From Ophiura sarsii (lineage: Eukaryota; Echinodermata; Ophiuroidea; Amphilepidida; Ophiuridae): a stretch of 64,000 nt of DNA. Under the pieces are notes generated by a model, which saw only the letters and a list, made by a program, of their open reading frames with translations, did not search any database and was not told the DNA's origin. Each line of letters starts with the position of its first letter. Position 1 is the first letter of the stretch. The position numbers were made by a program, and so were the translations under genes. The stretch covers positions 66,436,919 through 66,500,918 of the forward strand of contig CM069452.1 in the NCBI GenBank assembly GCA_035610835.1. The letters run 5' to 3'. This document shows positions 1-10,411 of the stretch, piece after piece.

Positions 1-724
1 TACAATGAACATATTGCCTGTTTTGGTTACAACCAATCTTTCCCATTAATGAGAACTTTTACAATCAACACACACACGCACATCCCTCCCGTGCATGTCG
101 GAACCGGTCCACGGAAACTCATGTCATCTCAAGTATTGATTTTTTCTGTGATAAAATAAGCAAATTTCGACGCCCCTTGGGTTTTATTGACATGAATCCT
201 TTAGTAAACAATTTACAATTATGACAATGGTAGTGGGAGGAGTAGCTTTTTTTTATTGATTGGGGGCAATTGGATCCAAATGCTCCCTTTGAGATGACAT
301 GAGTTTACGTGGACCGGTTCCGACATGCAAAATATCTTGCCAATTTTACAAGTAGAATGGCATTTGTAAGCTTCCATAGCACTAAGATGCTTCCGTAGAT
401 ACTGACTGATTGTTAAGATTTAAGATTTTGCGCGTAGTGAATACAAAGGTCAACGTAAGCGGCGCTGTCTACTCAACTTTTACGGCGTAAACGGCGTAAC
501 GATGGTGTACCGATGGCGAAGCGTTAGTGGACATGCGGCACTAAAGGTAACGAGAATATTCGTGGAATTTGTATTACTCTCACGCGTAACTTACGCCGGC
601 GAGTAACCACAGTGTAAACGTAGCTATAGTCATAGGTACAACCTAATCGATGACTTCATACGAATAACAGTACCCGTCAACAGTGGAATTAAAGCTCGTT
701 AATAGGACAACATCATGGCAGCTA
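1..724. other. Noncoding flank
   Basis: No convincing gene. It contains the palindromic element at 93-328. From 420 to 660 it is unique-looking sequence with somewhat higher GC. Confidence 0.6.
93..328. mobile_element. MITE-like palindromic element with 40-bp inverted arms
   Basis: The arm 93-132 begins GCATGTCGGAACCGGTCCAC. The arm 289-328 is its reverse complement with one mismatch. The 156-bp centre is AT-rich and noncoding. No target duplication could be assigned. Confidence 0.7.
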
Positions 725-2481
725 TGTATAGTCACTTTTTGCATTTATACTAAATCACATCAATCAAACTTATGTCAAAAGTATTGCACTTGTAGACTAC
801 TCTTTTTTGCAATATTTTTGGCAAAAATACCCAAATGTATCATGAAGTAAAAGGCATGCTGTAACATTCTTGAACTCCAGATTTTCACCTATTGTAATTA
901 ATAAATCGAGAATAGTATGATATGCAAACTAATAGATGACATGACAAGTGACATATGGCTTGTCAAATTAAAAAAAAAACCTCATACATTTGACATTATG
1001 CTTTTGCAAAAGCAATGTTTATTGAATGATTGGTTCATCACTTCTAAAAATGGTAGTAGTTGAAGAGCATGACTGTAGTCCTTGGGCCAGGGAGGTTTCC
1101 ACTACCAAACAAAGGTACAAAACGATTTTGGTGCCAGGGTGTAGGGTTACCTGTGACTTTATAACAAACTGCCGTCTAGAAATTTCAAATGCATACCAAA
1201 TTGTTTATATAATCCAATAGTCATGATTTTTTCTGACTTTATTTAAGAGATATGACACAAAAAGGTCAAAGGCCAACCCTTAAATTAGCAAAGTAGTAAA
1301 ATAGCAAAAATGTAATTTCTCTCAAAAAATATCTGGATTGAATCCAATAGTTTGCATCATATTTTGCCAACTTAAATCCAAAATATCCTTATGTTTATCA
1401 TACTTTTGCTTCAGACACTGATTTTACAAATTTACTCTTTTTGGGTTGACCTTTGACCTTATATCTACTTAAATAATGGGTCAGAGAAAACTATAGTAGT
1501 GGAGTTTTTATTCTATTGGATCATGTGAACAATTTGGTATGCATTTGAAATTGTTCAAAGGAATCTCAAATATTGGCCCCTATTTCTGACTTTTACTGAC
1601 CCATAACTGGATCTGGAATTTCTAGAAGGCATTTTGTTATAAAGTCATGGGTAACCCTATACACTGATACAAAAATAACTTCGTACCCTGTGTGGTTGTG
1701 AACAGTGGCGGCAGAAACATAACAATTTAGGAGGGGCGGGCGGCAGAAGCATAACAATGTAAGGGGGACGAGCAATTCAAGTCGGCGGAAGCAAAAACAT
1801 TTAGGGGGATGTGTCCCCGATGGAAAACGCGCTATGACATATGCGTGCATGTGCGTGTGAAGTCCGGCGCTGTGGTTAGCGCAGATACACGTGTAGTTTG
1901 TGCCAATCAGCAAATGTGTTATCATTCTAAGCGTGACGCTGGCTTGATCGAATTTATTTGTGGATCCATTTTTTGTCAATCATGACTTTTATGCCAGCAA
2001 ATCAGCTTTGAGTGGAAATCGGCGCGTACCTGCATCAATGGATAAGTTTTGTGGAGCCCATTGATGCAGGGAACCAGCATATAACAGATGGTGTAAGAGT
2101 CATTGAATTACTGGCTGTGTTGACAATAAGAAAGAAAAACATGTCACTATTGCCCTCTATTGGGGTAAATCATATTTAAATTCAATTATTCCACCTTTTA
2201 TAAATTCCAACGCTTTAATATTTTCAAAACAAGTTAATTTCATGTTATTATCACGGTGTTTTTAAAACACGTACGACACGTACGCGTACGGTACATGTAC
2301 ATAATACTGTTCATTATGATCGTACATCATGAATAATGTATTAAATGATTATTATAAAAATTCTCCCAACCACACCTATTTCAGCGGCAGATTGGTTTGA
2401 TGTATGGTTAAACAGGTCGGTGCCACTGTACACAGACTCCCATTGCCGAAATTGAAGCCTCTAGCGTGACAGCGCCCGTTT

Positions 2482-2712
2482 CAAGAGTTACATCACGCGT
2501 CTAAAGTATGCTAATAAGTTACAAGAGTTACATCACGCGTCTAAAGTATGCTAATAAGTTACAAGAGTTACATCACGCGTCTAAAGTATGCTAATAAGTT
2601 ACAAGAGTTACATCACGCGTCTAAAGTATGCTAATAAGTTACAAGAGTTACATCACGCGTCTAAAGTATGCTAATGAGTGTGCGCCGTCATCTCAAGAGT
2701 TACATCGCGCGT
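2482..2712. repeat. 40-bp minisatellite, five copies plus a degenerate partial
   Basis: Copies start at 2482, 2522, 2562, 2602 and 2642 with CAAGAGTTACATCACGCGTC. A diverged partial copy starts near 2693. The five copies are almost identical. Confidence 0.95.
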
Positions 2713-2954
2713 ACTCACGCCCACATGCTTCAATTTTGCGACCATTATATAAGCTCCCTGGGTTAACTATGATAACTCCTTAATGCACTGGCCGGGCCGG
2801 GGACGGCTATGTGGTATTTTTCACTTATAATTCACTTTTGTATTAACAGTTATCGCCCCCCTCCCAGTTACCCTTACCCATTTGCTCTCGTTCTACCCTA
2901 TAAGAGTTCTTGGAACTTCAACTGTCAACACAGGTCCGCGTGGTCTAGCGGTTA

Positions 2955-4809
2955 TGGGGCCCTCACATGTATCCGTGTGAGCTGAGCGGCCCCTTACCGT
3001 GTGAAAAATGGGTGCGGACGGCGGCACACACGGTGGGCCGTTTCCCGTCCGTTGAACACGTTCAGGGGACTTTGCCGGCCACCGGAGTTTTGAACATGCT
3101 CAAAACTCCTGGCGGGTGAGTAAAAGCGGCGGCGAACGATGAGAGCCCGGTATGAATACGGTATAAGGACGGCGCACCCGTTCCGCACCCGTTTCGCACC
3201 CGTTTCGCGCCCATTCGCAGGGCGGTGATGGACGTCGACCATCTTAGCGACGGACTGCGAATGGCCGCATGCAGCCTGGTAACCGTTCGCGGAACGGACT
3301 CTCAGCAGGCATGTTGCAACTCTCTAAATGTAAAAGAGCTAAAACTCACTCTTTCGAGAGCTCTAGGAGGGACAGCTCTCTTTTTGGAGCGATTTTCACT
3401 CTGAAAAGATTGGAAATCACTCTGAAAAGATTGGAAATCACTCTAAAAAGATTGGAAATCACTCTGAAAAGGGTGGAAATCACTCTGAAAAGAGTGGAAA
3501 TCACTCTGAAAAGAGTGGAAATCACTCTGAAAAGGGTGGAAATCACTCTGAAAAGAGTGGAAATCACTCTGAAAAGAGTGGAAATCACTCTGAAAAGAGT
3601 GGAAATCACTCTGAAAAGAGTGGAAATTACTCTGAAAAGAGTGGAAATCACTCTGAAAAGAGTGGAAATCACTCTTAAAAGTGACAAATCACTCTGAAAA
3701 GAGTAAACTTCACTTCTTAGAAGAGCCGTCCCTCCTAAAGCTCTCGAAAGAGTGGGGTTTAGCTCTTACATATAGAGAGTATTATAGGTGTTGGTCGTAC
3801 GAATTCCGGAATGCAAATGAAGCGGCGAGCTTGAGCGCTCAGCTTGAAAAGGGCGGTTTGATGATGTAATCAAGACGTTTCGGCCGGTACCCAAGCGTTC
3901 CGACCGGTTAGGAACCGGTATGGAGGTAGTATGCACACGGTGAGGACACGGTGAGAACGGTAAGCTAGAACTGTATGAGGCCGGTGATCCCGGGACAAGG
4001 CCGGTGAGAACCCGGGACTGACCCGGGACTGACCCGGTGTAGAACGGTATGGACCGAGGACCCGGTGAGGTGTTATGCACCCGGTGAGAACGGTAAGCTA
4101 GAAATGTATGAGGACGGTGAGCCCGGTACACGGCCGGTGAGGACCCGGTAAAGACCCGTATATAACGTTATGGACCCGGTGGCTACAACAAAAAATTAAT
4201 GCGCCCGTTGACATTTTTTAGTGATTGTTTGGACTCTGTTGTTTTTCTATTAGACGGTAAGGTGGCCGCCTTACATTACCGCCCTGCGAACGGGCGCGAA
4301 ACGGGTGTGCCGTCTTTATACCGTCCTCAAACCGGGCTCTCACCGTTTGCCGCCGCTTTTACTCACCCGGCAGGAGTTTTTGAGCATGTTCAAACTTCCT
4401 GCCGTGTTCAACGGACGGGAAACGGCCCACCGTCATGACCGTGTGACATCACCGTGTGCCGCCGTCTGCAACAATTTGTCAGTACAAATGTATTTTACAG
4501 AGATGCCCGGAATGTGAGAGAAGCGGCGAGCTTGAGCGCTCCGCTTATACAGGGCAGTTTGATGACGTTATCAAGGCGGTTCGGTCGGTACCCAAGCGTT
4601 TCGGCCGGTGAGGACCTGGTGAGGATGTGGCATGAGCCCGGTTCCAGGCCGATAAGGACCCGGTATAGAACAGTATGAACCCGGTGACAAAAAAAAATCA
4701 ATGCGGCCGTTGACATTTTTTGATGATTGTTCACCGTCTTGGACTCTGTTGTTTTTCTATAAGACGGTAAGGGGCCGCCCAGCTCACACGGATACATGTG
4801 AGGGCCCCA
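2955..4809. mobile_element. Harbinger-like non-autonomous DNA transposon, 1,855 bp
   Basis: Terminal inverted repeats of about 46 bp (2955-3000 and 4764-4809) begin TGGGGCCCTCACATGTATCC. They are flanked by a direct TTA on each side (2952-2954 and 4810-4812). A 3-bp TTA/TAA target duplication is typical of PIF/Harbinger elements. The interior is GC-rich with longer subterminal inverted matches (about 3000-3260 against 4270-4440) and a direct duplication (about 3790-4265 against 4500-4770). It has no transposase frame. Confidence 0.72.
3332..3768. repeat. 21-bp minisatellite within a hairpin, inside the Harbinger-like element
   Basis: Thirteen copies of a 21-bp unit (CTGAAAAGAGTGGAAATCAC plus one base) run from about 3398 to 3690. 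They are flanked by inverted arms 3332-3381 and 3719-3768 (CACTCTTTCGAGAGCT and complement). The 21-bp period leaves both strands open, giving a spurious TLKRVEI repeat peptide. Confidence 0.9.
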
Positions 4810-7240
4810 TTAGGTGTTCGTCCTAGATAGCGAGAGGTCCGAGGATCGAGCCCTCAGCCGAGCGCAAATTTTCTCTTTTCGCTAAAACTGGGGTTTGCAT
4901 TTGTTATAAATTCCAGATTAAACGGGTTATTTAATTTATTGGATATGGCAGTTTTTGATTTTGTTGGTTTTATCGGCTTGCTGGTGATGTTTTATGCGTT
5001 ACAGCAGCTCTGGTAGGAGGTAGGGTCTGGATAGAATAAAATAATAGGTACCCAGGCATAAGTTAGGGATGGTTTGTGATTCAAAATTCATGAAGTAAGG
5101 ATTGATGTTAGTTGGAATAGATTTGATTTAGGATGATTGTGGTGATATACGTGTGGGATGGGCAATGTTCATTATAACATTTATTAACCTTCGTTGGCAT
5201 TTGCAATCAATTAGCAGATAAGCATTTTTATTCTATAAATGGAGGGGTTGAGGTAAACAAATAAATATTTTAATTATATTTAGTACCGTCAATGACCTTT
5301 AACCTATTCGGGGTCACTTCGAAACCCTAATAAAAAACATCGGTTAAATTTGACGGTCCTAGGCCTTGCTAAGCATTATTGGTCAGTGACAAAGCCCGGG
5401 TGACACAAGGAAACAAATATTTCACGGGCTAATAAAAGCACGAAACAACATGAACATGATTGCATACTATGGCGAACATGTGACAGTGCTCATTTTATTT
5501 AGGCTCCGATCCGTACATGCCTAACCTACTAACAGGTATCGTGGCGACACAATAAATGAATTTGGGGATCAGCGAAATGCGGGCGCGCAGATCATTATCA
5601 TGATTTATGCATAGACTCTTCACACGTTGGGAGAATTTACAGAGTATGTACGCGTACGTGTTTTACAAACACCGTTATTATCACACTGTTTCCATGTACA
5701 TTTTGTAAAAATAAATAAACGTGTGCGCAGTTGACCAATGGGCTGATTTTCATTGAAATTACTAGAGATCCTTTCACACACAAATTTAAAAAAATGGGCG
5801 ACATCACAATCTCGTCCGATTTTCTATAACAAAATCACGAAAATTCAACCAGTGACCCTACTCCCTCCTCTGTTTGGGAATTAGTAAATTTAAGCTGTTT
5901 TCTTTCCTTTTCCCTCAATATTATGATGCAAAAAGTACAGGAAATGTTTCTGACAGTTAATCATTTTGTGAATAAAAAGGAAAATTTAAATTTTGAAAGA
6001 AATCGTAGACTGACTTTAACCACTTTTATCTTGTATTACCATTATGCTTCATGAGTACAAGCAAAACAAGTTGTATACGTAAGAATGTTTTTTATTAACG
6101 TAACAATAATTATGTCAATTGTAATATTAAAAACATCAACAACATTAATAATAATAATAATATTACTAATAATAAATATTAATATAACTAATAATAACAA
6201 CAACAACAAATAATAATACCTTTAGATTAGTTTATTAGGGTACAAAGTTATCTCATACCAGTGTATAGGGTTACCCATGACTTTATAACAAAATACCTTC
6301 TAGAAATTCCAGATCCAGTTATGGGTCAGTAGAAGTCAGAAATAGGGGCCAATATTTGAGATTCCTTTGAACAATTTCAAATGCATACCAAATTGTTCAC
6401 ATGATCCAATAGAATAAAAACTCCACTACCACAATTTTCTCTGATACTTTAGTTAAGTAGATAATTAAAAGATCAAAGGTCAACCCAACGAGGAAATTTG
6501 AAAAATCAGTGTCTGACGCAAAAGTATCATAAACATAAGGATATTTTTGACAAAATTGGATTTAAGTTGTCAAAATATGATGCAAACTATTGGATTCAAT
6601 CCCGATATTTTTTGACAGAAATTAAATGTTTGCTATTTTACTACTTTGCTCATTTAAGGGTTGATCTTTGACCTTTTTTGTGTCATATCTCATAACTAAA
6701 GTCAGAAAAAATCATGACAATTGACAATTTTGTACTACTGGATCATATGAACAATTTGGTATGCATTTGCAATTGATCGGAATAATATCGGAGTTTACCT
6801 TAACTGACCTATAACTGGACATCTAAAATTTCTAGAAGGCATTTTGTTAGAAAGTCATACCCTACACCCTGGCACCAAAATCGTTTTGTACCTTTGTTAA
6901 GTAGTGGCCAAAGGACTACATGCTCTTCAACTACTACCATTTTAGTGATGAACCAATCATTCAATAAACATTGCTTTTGCAAAAGTATAATGTCAAATGT
7001 AGGAGTTTTTTAAAACTGACAAGCCATGTCACTTGTCATGTCATCTATTAGTTTGCATATTCATAAACTATTCTCGATTTATTTATTACAATAGGTGAAA
7101 ACCTGGATTTCAAGAATGTTACAACATGCCTTTTACTTAATGATACATTTGGGTATTTTTGTCAAAAATATTGCAAAAAAGAGTAGTCTACAAGTGCAAC
7201 ACTCCCAAGTTTGATTGATGTGATTTAGTATGACTATACT

Positions 7241-7778
7241 TCATCTCACCTTGAGTTTAGTAGGTTGGTTGCGCAACCTAAAACATGCAGTGACGTCACT
7301 ACCAAACTCACGGTGACATGATGCATAGAACGATGCATCACTTGTCACAAGCCATTGCTCTTTCCATATTGTCAGCAATTCAGTGAAAACTCAGCCTTCT
7401 TAATGTTGTTTAGGGAAATCAATTCTTTTTCTTCTGTAATTTGTCTTGAAATTGTTGCAAACAATTGGCAAAGTGTTATGAATTATATGATTACAGACAT
7501 GTTTTGTTCTACAGAAAGTACCTATTGCATGTGGCTGTAGGGTGTTCTTTCTCACAGTGCAACTTAAAACTTTTATTTTTCAGTCAAAACAAATGTCAAA
7601 CAAAGGTAAAGATCTATAGATACCGAAAGACAGTGATTTTATATTTCAGAAAATATTCAAATTTGTATCAAAATTAATAAAGATATTACACATCCCAAAT
7701 TGCAAAATCTCATTTTTAAGGCACATTTGTAGTAACCACTTCAGCATTTGCAATAATTATACAGTGCTTATATCTAAG
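7241..7778. other. Noncoding spacer
   Basis: No supported feature. A short palindrome around AGGTTGGTTGCGCAACCT lies near 7261. Two short open frames here have no recognisable domain. Confidence 0.5.
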
Positions 7779-9035
7779 TTTGTACTTGAAATTTGATTAA
7801 CACATCAAAATATACACATTTTTTACAAAAACGCACAATTTTCTTAATGATCAATCCCAGCAATATCAAAATAAATGGTACAAAATATAATAAAATTTGA
7901 TTTTTTTTGTCTGAGTACAAAACTATCATGTGATAACATTTGTCCCTATATTTTGTTTACTCTTAACTCAATAACAATTATATACATTGTGTTTGTACTT
8001 GATATTTGATTAACACATCAAAATATACACATTTCTTACAAAAACGCACAATTTTCTTAATGATCAATCCCAGCAATATCAAAATAAATGGTACAAAATA
8101 TAATAACATTTGATTTTTTTTGTTTGTCTGAGTACAAAACTATCATGTGATAACATTTATCCCTATATTTGTTTACTCTTAACTCAATAACAATTATATA
8201 CATTGTGTTTGTACTTGATATTTGATTAACACATCAAATAAACACATTTCTTACAAAAACGCACACTTTTCTTAATGATCAATCTCAGCAATATCAAAAT
8301 AAATGGTACAAAATATTAAAAAAATTGAATTTTTGTCTGAGTACAAAACTATCATGTGATAACATTTGTCCCTATATTTGTTTACTCTCAACTCAATAAC
8401 AATTATTGTGTTTGTACTTGATATTTGATTAACGCATCAACATATACACATTTCTTACAAAACGCACAATTTTCTTAATGATCAATCTCAGCAATATCAA
8501 AATAAATGGTACAAAATATAATACAATTTGAATTTTTGGCTGAGTACAAAACTATCATGTGATAACATTTGTCCCTATATTTGTTTACTCTTAACTCAAT
8601 AACAATTATATACATTGTGTTTGTACTTGATATTTGATTAACACATCAAAATATATACATTTCTTACAAAAACGCACAAATTTCTTAATGATCAATCTCA
8701 GCAATATCAAAATAAATGGTACAAAATATAATACAATTTGAATTTTTGGCTGAGTACAAAACTATCATGTGATAACATTTGTCCCTATATTTGTTTACTC
8801 TTAACTCAATAACAATTATATACATTGTGTTTGTACTTGATATTTGATTAACACATCAAAATATATACATTTCTTACAAAAACGCACAAATTTCTTAATG
8901 ATCAATCTCAGCAACATCAAAATAAATGGTACAAAATATAATAACATTTGAATTTTTGTCTGAGTACAAAACTATCATGTGATAACATTTGTCCCTATAT
9001 TTTTCTACTCTTAACTCAATAACAATTTTATACAT
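7779..9035. repeat. Satellite of about 210 bp, six copies
   Basis: Units start near 7779, 7993, 8207, 8409, 8619 and 8829 with TTGTACTTGATATTTGATTA. Each contains AACGCACAATTTTCTTAATG and AACTATCATGTGATAACATT. AT-rich, no coding potential. Copies in the middle are most alike. Confidence 0.93.
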
Positions 9036-9134
9036 GTGGACATATTTATAGGGATCACGATACATTACATTATACCAGGTTGCACTCAATTTGAATTAAT
9101 ATTTAAAAAAATGTCTTTTATATACTTAAAATTG

Positions 9135-9170
9135 TTTATTACTCATTCAGAAATATAACATTTTTTTATT
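9135..9170 (-). promoter_or_regulatory. Possible distal poly(A) signals AATAAA (two copies)
   Basis: On the sense strand AATAAA occurs at 9170-9165 and 9140-9135, just past the minisatellite. Use of either gives a 3' UTR of about 1.25 kb made mostly of minisatellite. Confidence 0.4.
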
Positions 9171-9278
9171 TTAAACAGTTTAACTTTTTTAAGTGTATCC
9201 TTGTTTCACAACTTTCATAGTACCATAGTGTAACTAACAAGCATATTGGCAAAGTATAAACTTATGGACTCTTTATCA

Positions 9279-10380
9279 GTAAGAGTTGTGAGCTGCAATG
9301 TCCTGTCTAAGTTGAAGGTAGTTCTGTTTATCAGTAAGAGTTGTGAGCTGCAATGTCCTGTCTAAGTTGAAGGTAGTTCTGTTTATCAGTAAGAGTTGTG
9401 AGCTGCAATGTCCTGTCTAAGTTGAAGGTAGTTCTGTTTATCAGTAAGAGTTGTGAGCTGCAATGTCCTGTCTAAGTTGAAGGTAGTTCTGTTTATCAGT
9501 AAGAGTTGTGAGCTGCAATGTCCTGTCTACGTTGAAGGTAGTTCTGTTTATCAATAAGAGTTGTGAGCTGCAATGTCCTGTCTAAGTTGAAGGTAGTTCT
9601 GTTTATCAGTAAGAGTTGTGAGCTGCAATGTCCTGTCTACGTTGAAGGTGGTTCTGTTTATCAGTAAGAGTTGTGAGCTGCAATGTCCTGTCTAAGTTGA
9701 AGGTAGTTCTGTTTATCAGTAAGAGTTGTGAGCTGCAATGTCCTGTCTAAGTTGAAGGTGGTTCTGTTTATCAGTAAGAGTTTTTGAGCTGCAATGTCCT
9801 GTCTAAGTTGAAGGTGGTTCTGTTTATCAGTAAGAGTTGTGAGCTGCAATGTCCTGTCTATAGTTGAAGGTGGTTCTGTTTATCAGTAAGAGTTTTTGAG
9901 CTGCAATGTCCTGTCTACGTTGAAGGTGGTTCTGTTTATCAGTAAGAGTTTTTGAGCTGCAATGTCCTGTCTAAGTTGAAGGTGGTTCTGTTTATCAGTA
10001 AGAGTTTTTGAGCTGCAATGTCCTGTCTAAGTTGAAGGTGGTTCTGTTTATCAGTAAGAGTTTTTGAGCTGCAATGTCCTGTCTAAGTTGAAGGTAGTTC
10101 TGTTTATCAGTAAGAGTTGTGAGCTGCAATGTCCTGTCTATAAGTTGAAGGTGGTTCTGTTTATCAGTAAGAGTTGTGAGCTGCAATGCCCTGTCTATAA
10201 GTTGAAGGTGGTTCTGTTTATCAGTAAGAGTTGTGAGCTGCAATGTCCTGTCTAAGTTGAAGGTGGTTCTGTTTATCAGTAAGAGTTTTTGAGCTGCAAT
10301 GTCCTGTCTAAGTTGAAGGTAGTTCTGTTTATCAGTAAGAGTTGTGAGCTGCAATGTCCTGTCTAAGTTGAAGGTGGTTT
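9279..10380. repeat. 55-bp minisatellite, about 20 copies, just 3' of the gene
   Basis: The unit contains GAGCTGCAATGTCCTGTCTA and GTTCTGTTTATCAGTAAGAG. Copies differ mainly at a few sites (gttgtgagc or gtttttgagc; aaggta or aaggtg). Some copies carry a TA insertion. It starts about 30 bp beyond the stop codon and is probably in the 3' UTR. Open frames across it are repeat artefacts. Confidence 0.95.
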
Positions 10381-10383
10381 AAT
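10378..10383 (-). promoter_or_regulatory. Possible proximal poly(A) signal ATTAAA
   Basis: On the sense strand ATTAAA lies 29 nt after the stop codon, just before the 55-bp minisatellite. If used, the 3' UTR would be very short. It is a common signal variant, but there is no transcript evidence. Confidence 0.35.
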
Positions 10384-10411
10384 TGTTACTCTGGTAATAC
10401 AAAAAGTGATA

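Larger units (their letters stand above)
2933..4870 (+). mobile_element. tRNA-derived SINE head, interrupted by insertion
   Basis: The left piece (2933-2954) carries an A-box-like TGGTCTAGCGG. The right piece (4813-4870) carries a B-box-like GGATCGAGCCC inside a T-arm-like stem. Removing the insert and one TTA rejoins a tRNA-like sequence, but its acceptor stem does not pair well. I therefore call a tRNA-derived SINE rather than a tRNA gene. The body and 3' end of the SINE are not defined. Confidence 0.55.
725..7240. mobile_element. Large element with inverted arms of about 0.95 kb
   Basis: Sequence near 725-1668 returns inverted at about 6256-7240 with moderate divergence. Matching landmarks: TACTAAATCACATCAATCAA near 750 and its complement near 7215; GATTGGTTCATCACTT near 1029 and its complement near 6950; the tract around TCTAGAAATTCCAGATCC in both arms. 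Shorter inverted matches continue inward (about 2240-2370 against 5585-5695). No transposase is readable. The interior holds a 40-bp minisatellite and a SINE split by a second element. It is probably a non-autonomous or decayed DNA transposon. Exact ends are uncertain. Confidence 0.7.

Noticed and set aside
3269..3697. TLKRVEI repeat protein, plus strand, and its mirror on the minus strand
   Set aside because: A 21-bp repeat unit (a multiple of three) inside a transposon keeps all such frames open; not a gene.
2933..4870. Functional tRNA gene with an insertion
   Set aside because: A and B boxes are recognisable but the acceptor stem does not pair; a tRNA-derived SINE fits better.
7355..7677. 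Two overlapping short plus-strand frames upstream of the satellite
   Set aside because: Each under 75 residues, no domain or splice context; chance frames in AT-rich DNA.
9661..10354. Open frames on both strands with repeated TLTDKQN-like peptides
   Set aside because: They are read-through of the 55-bp minisatellite; no start context, no domain, and the gene ends before them.
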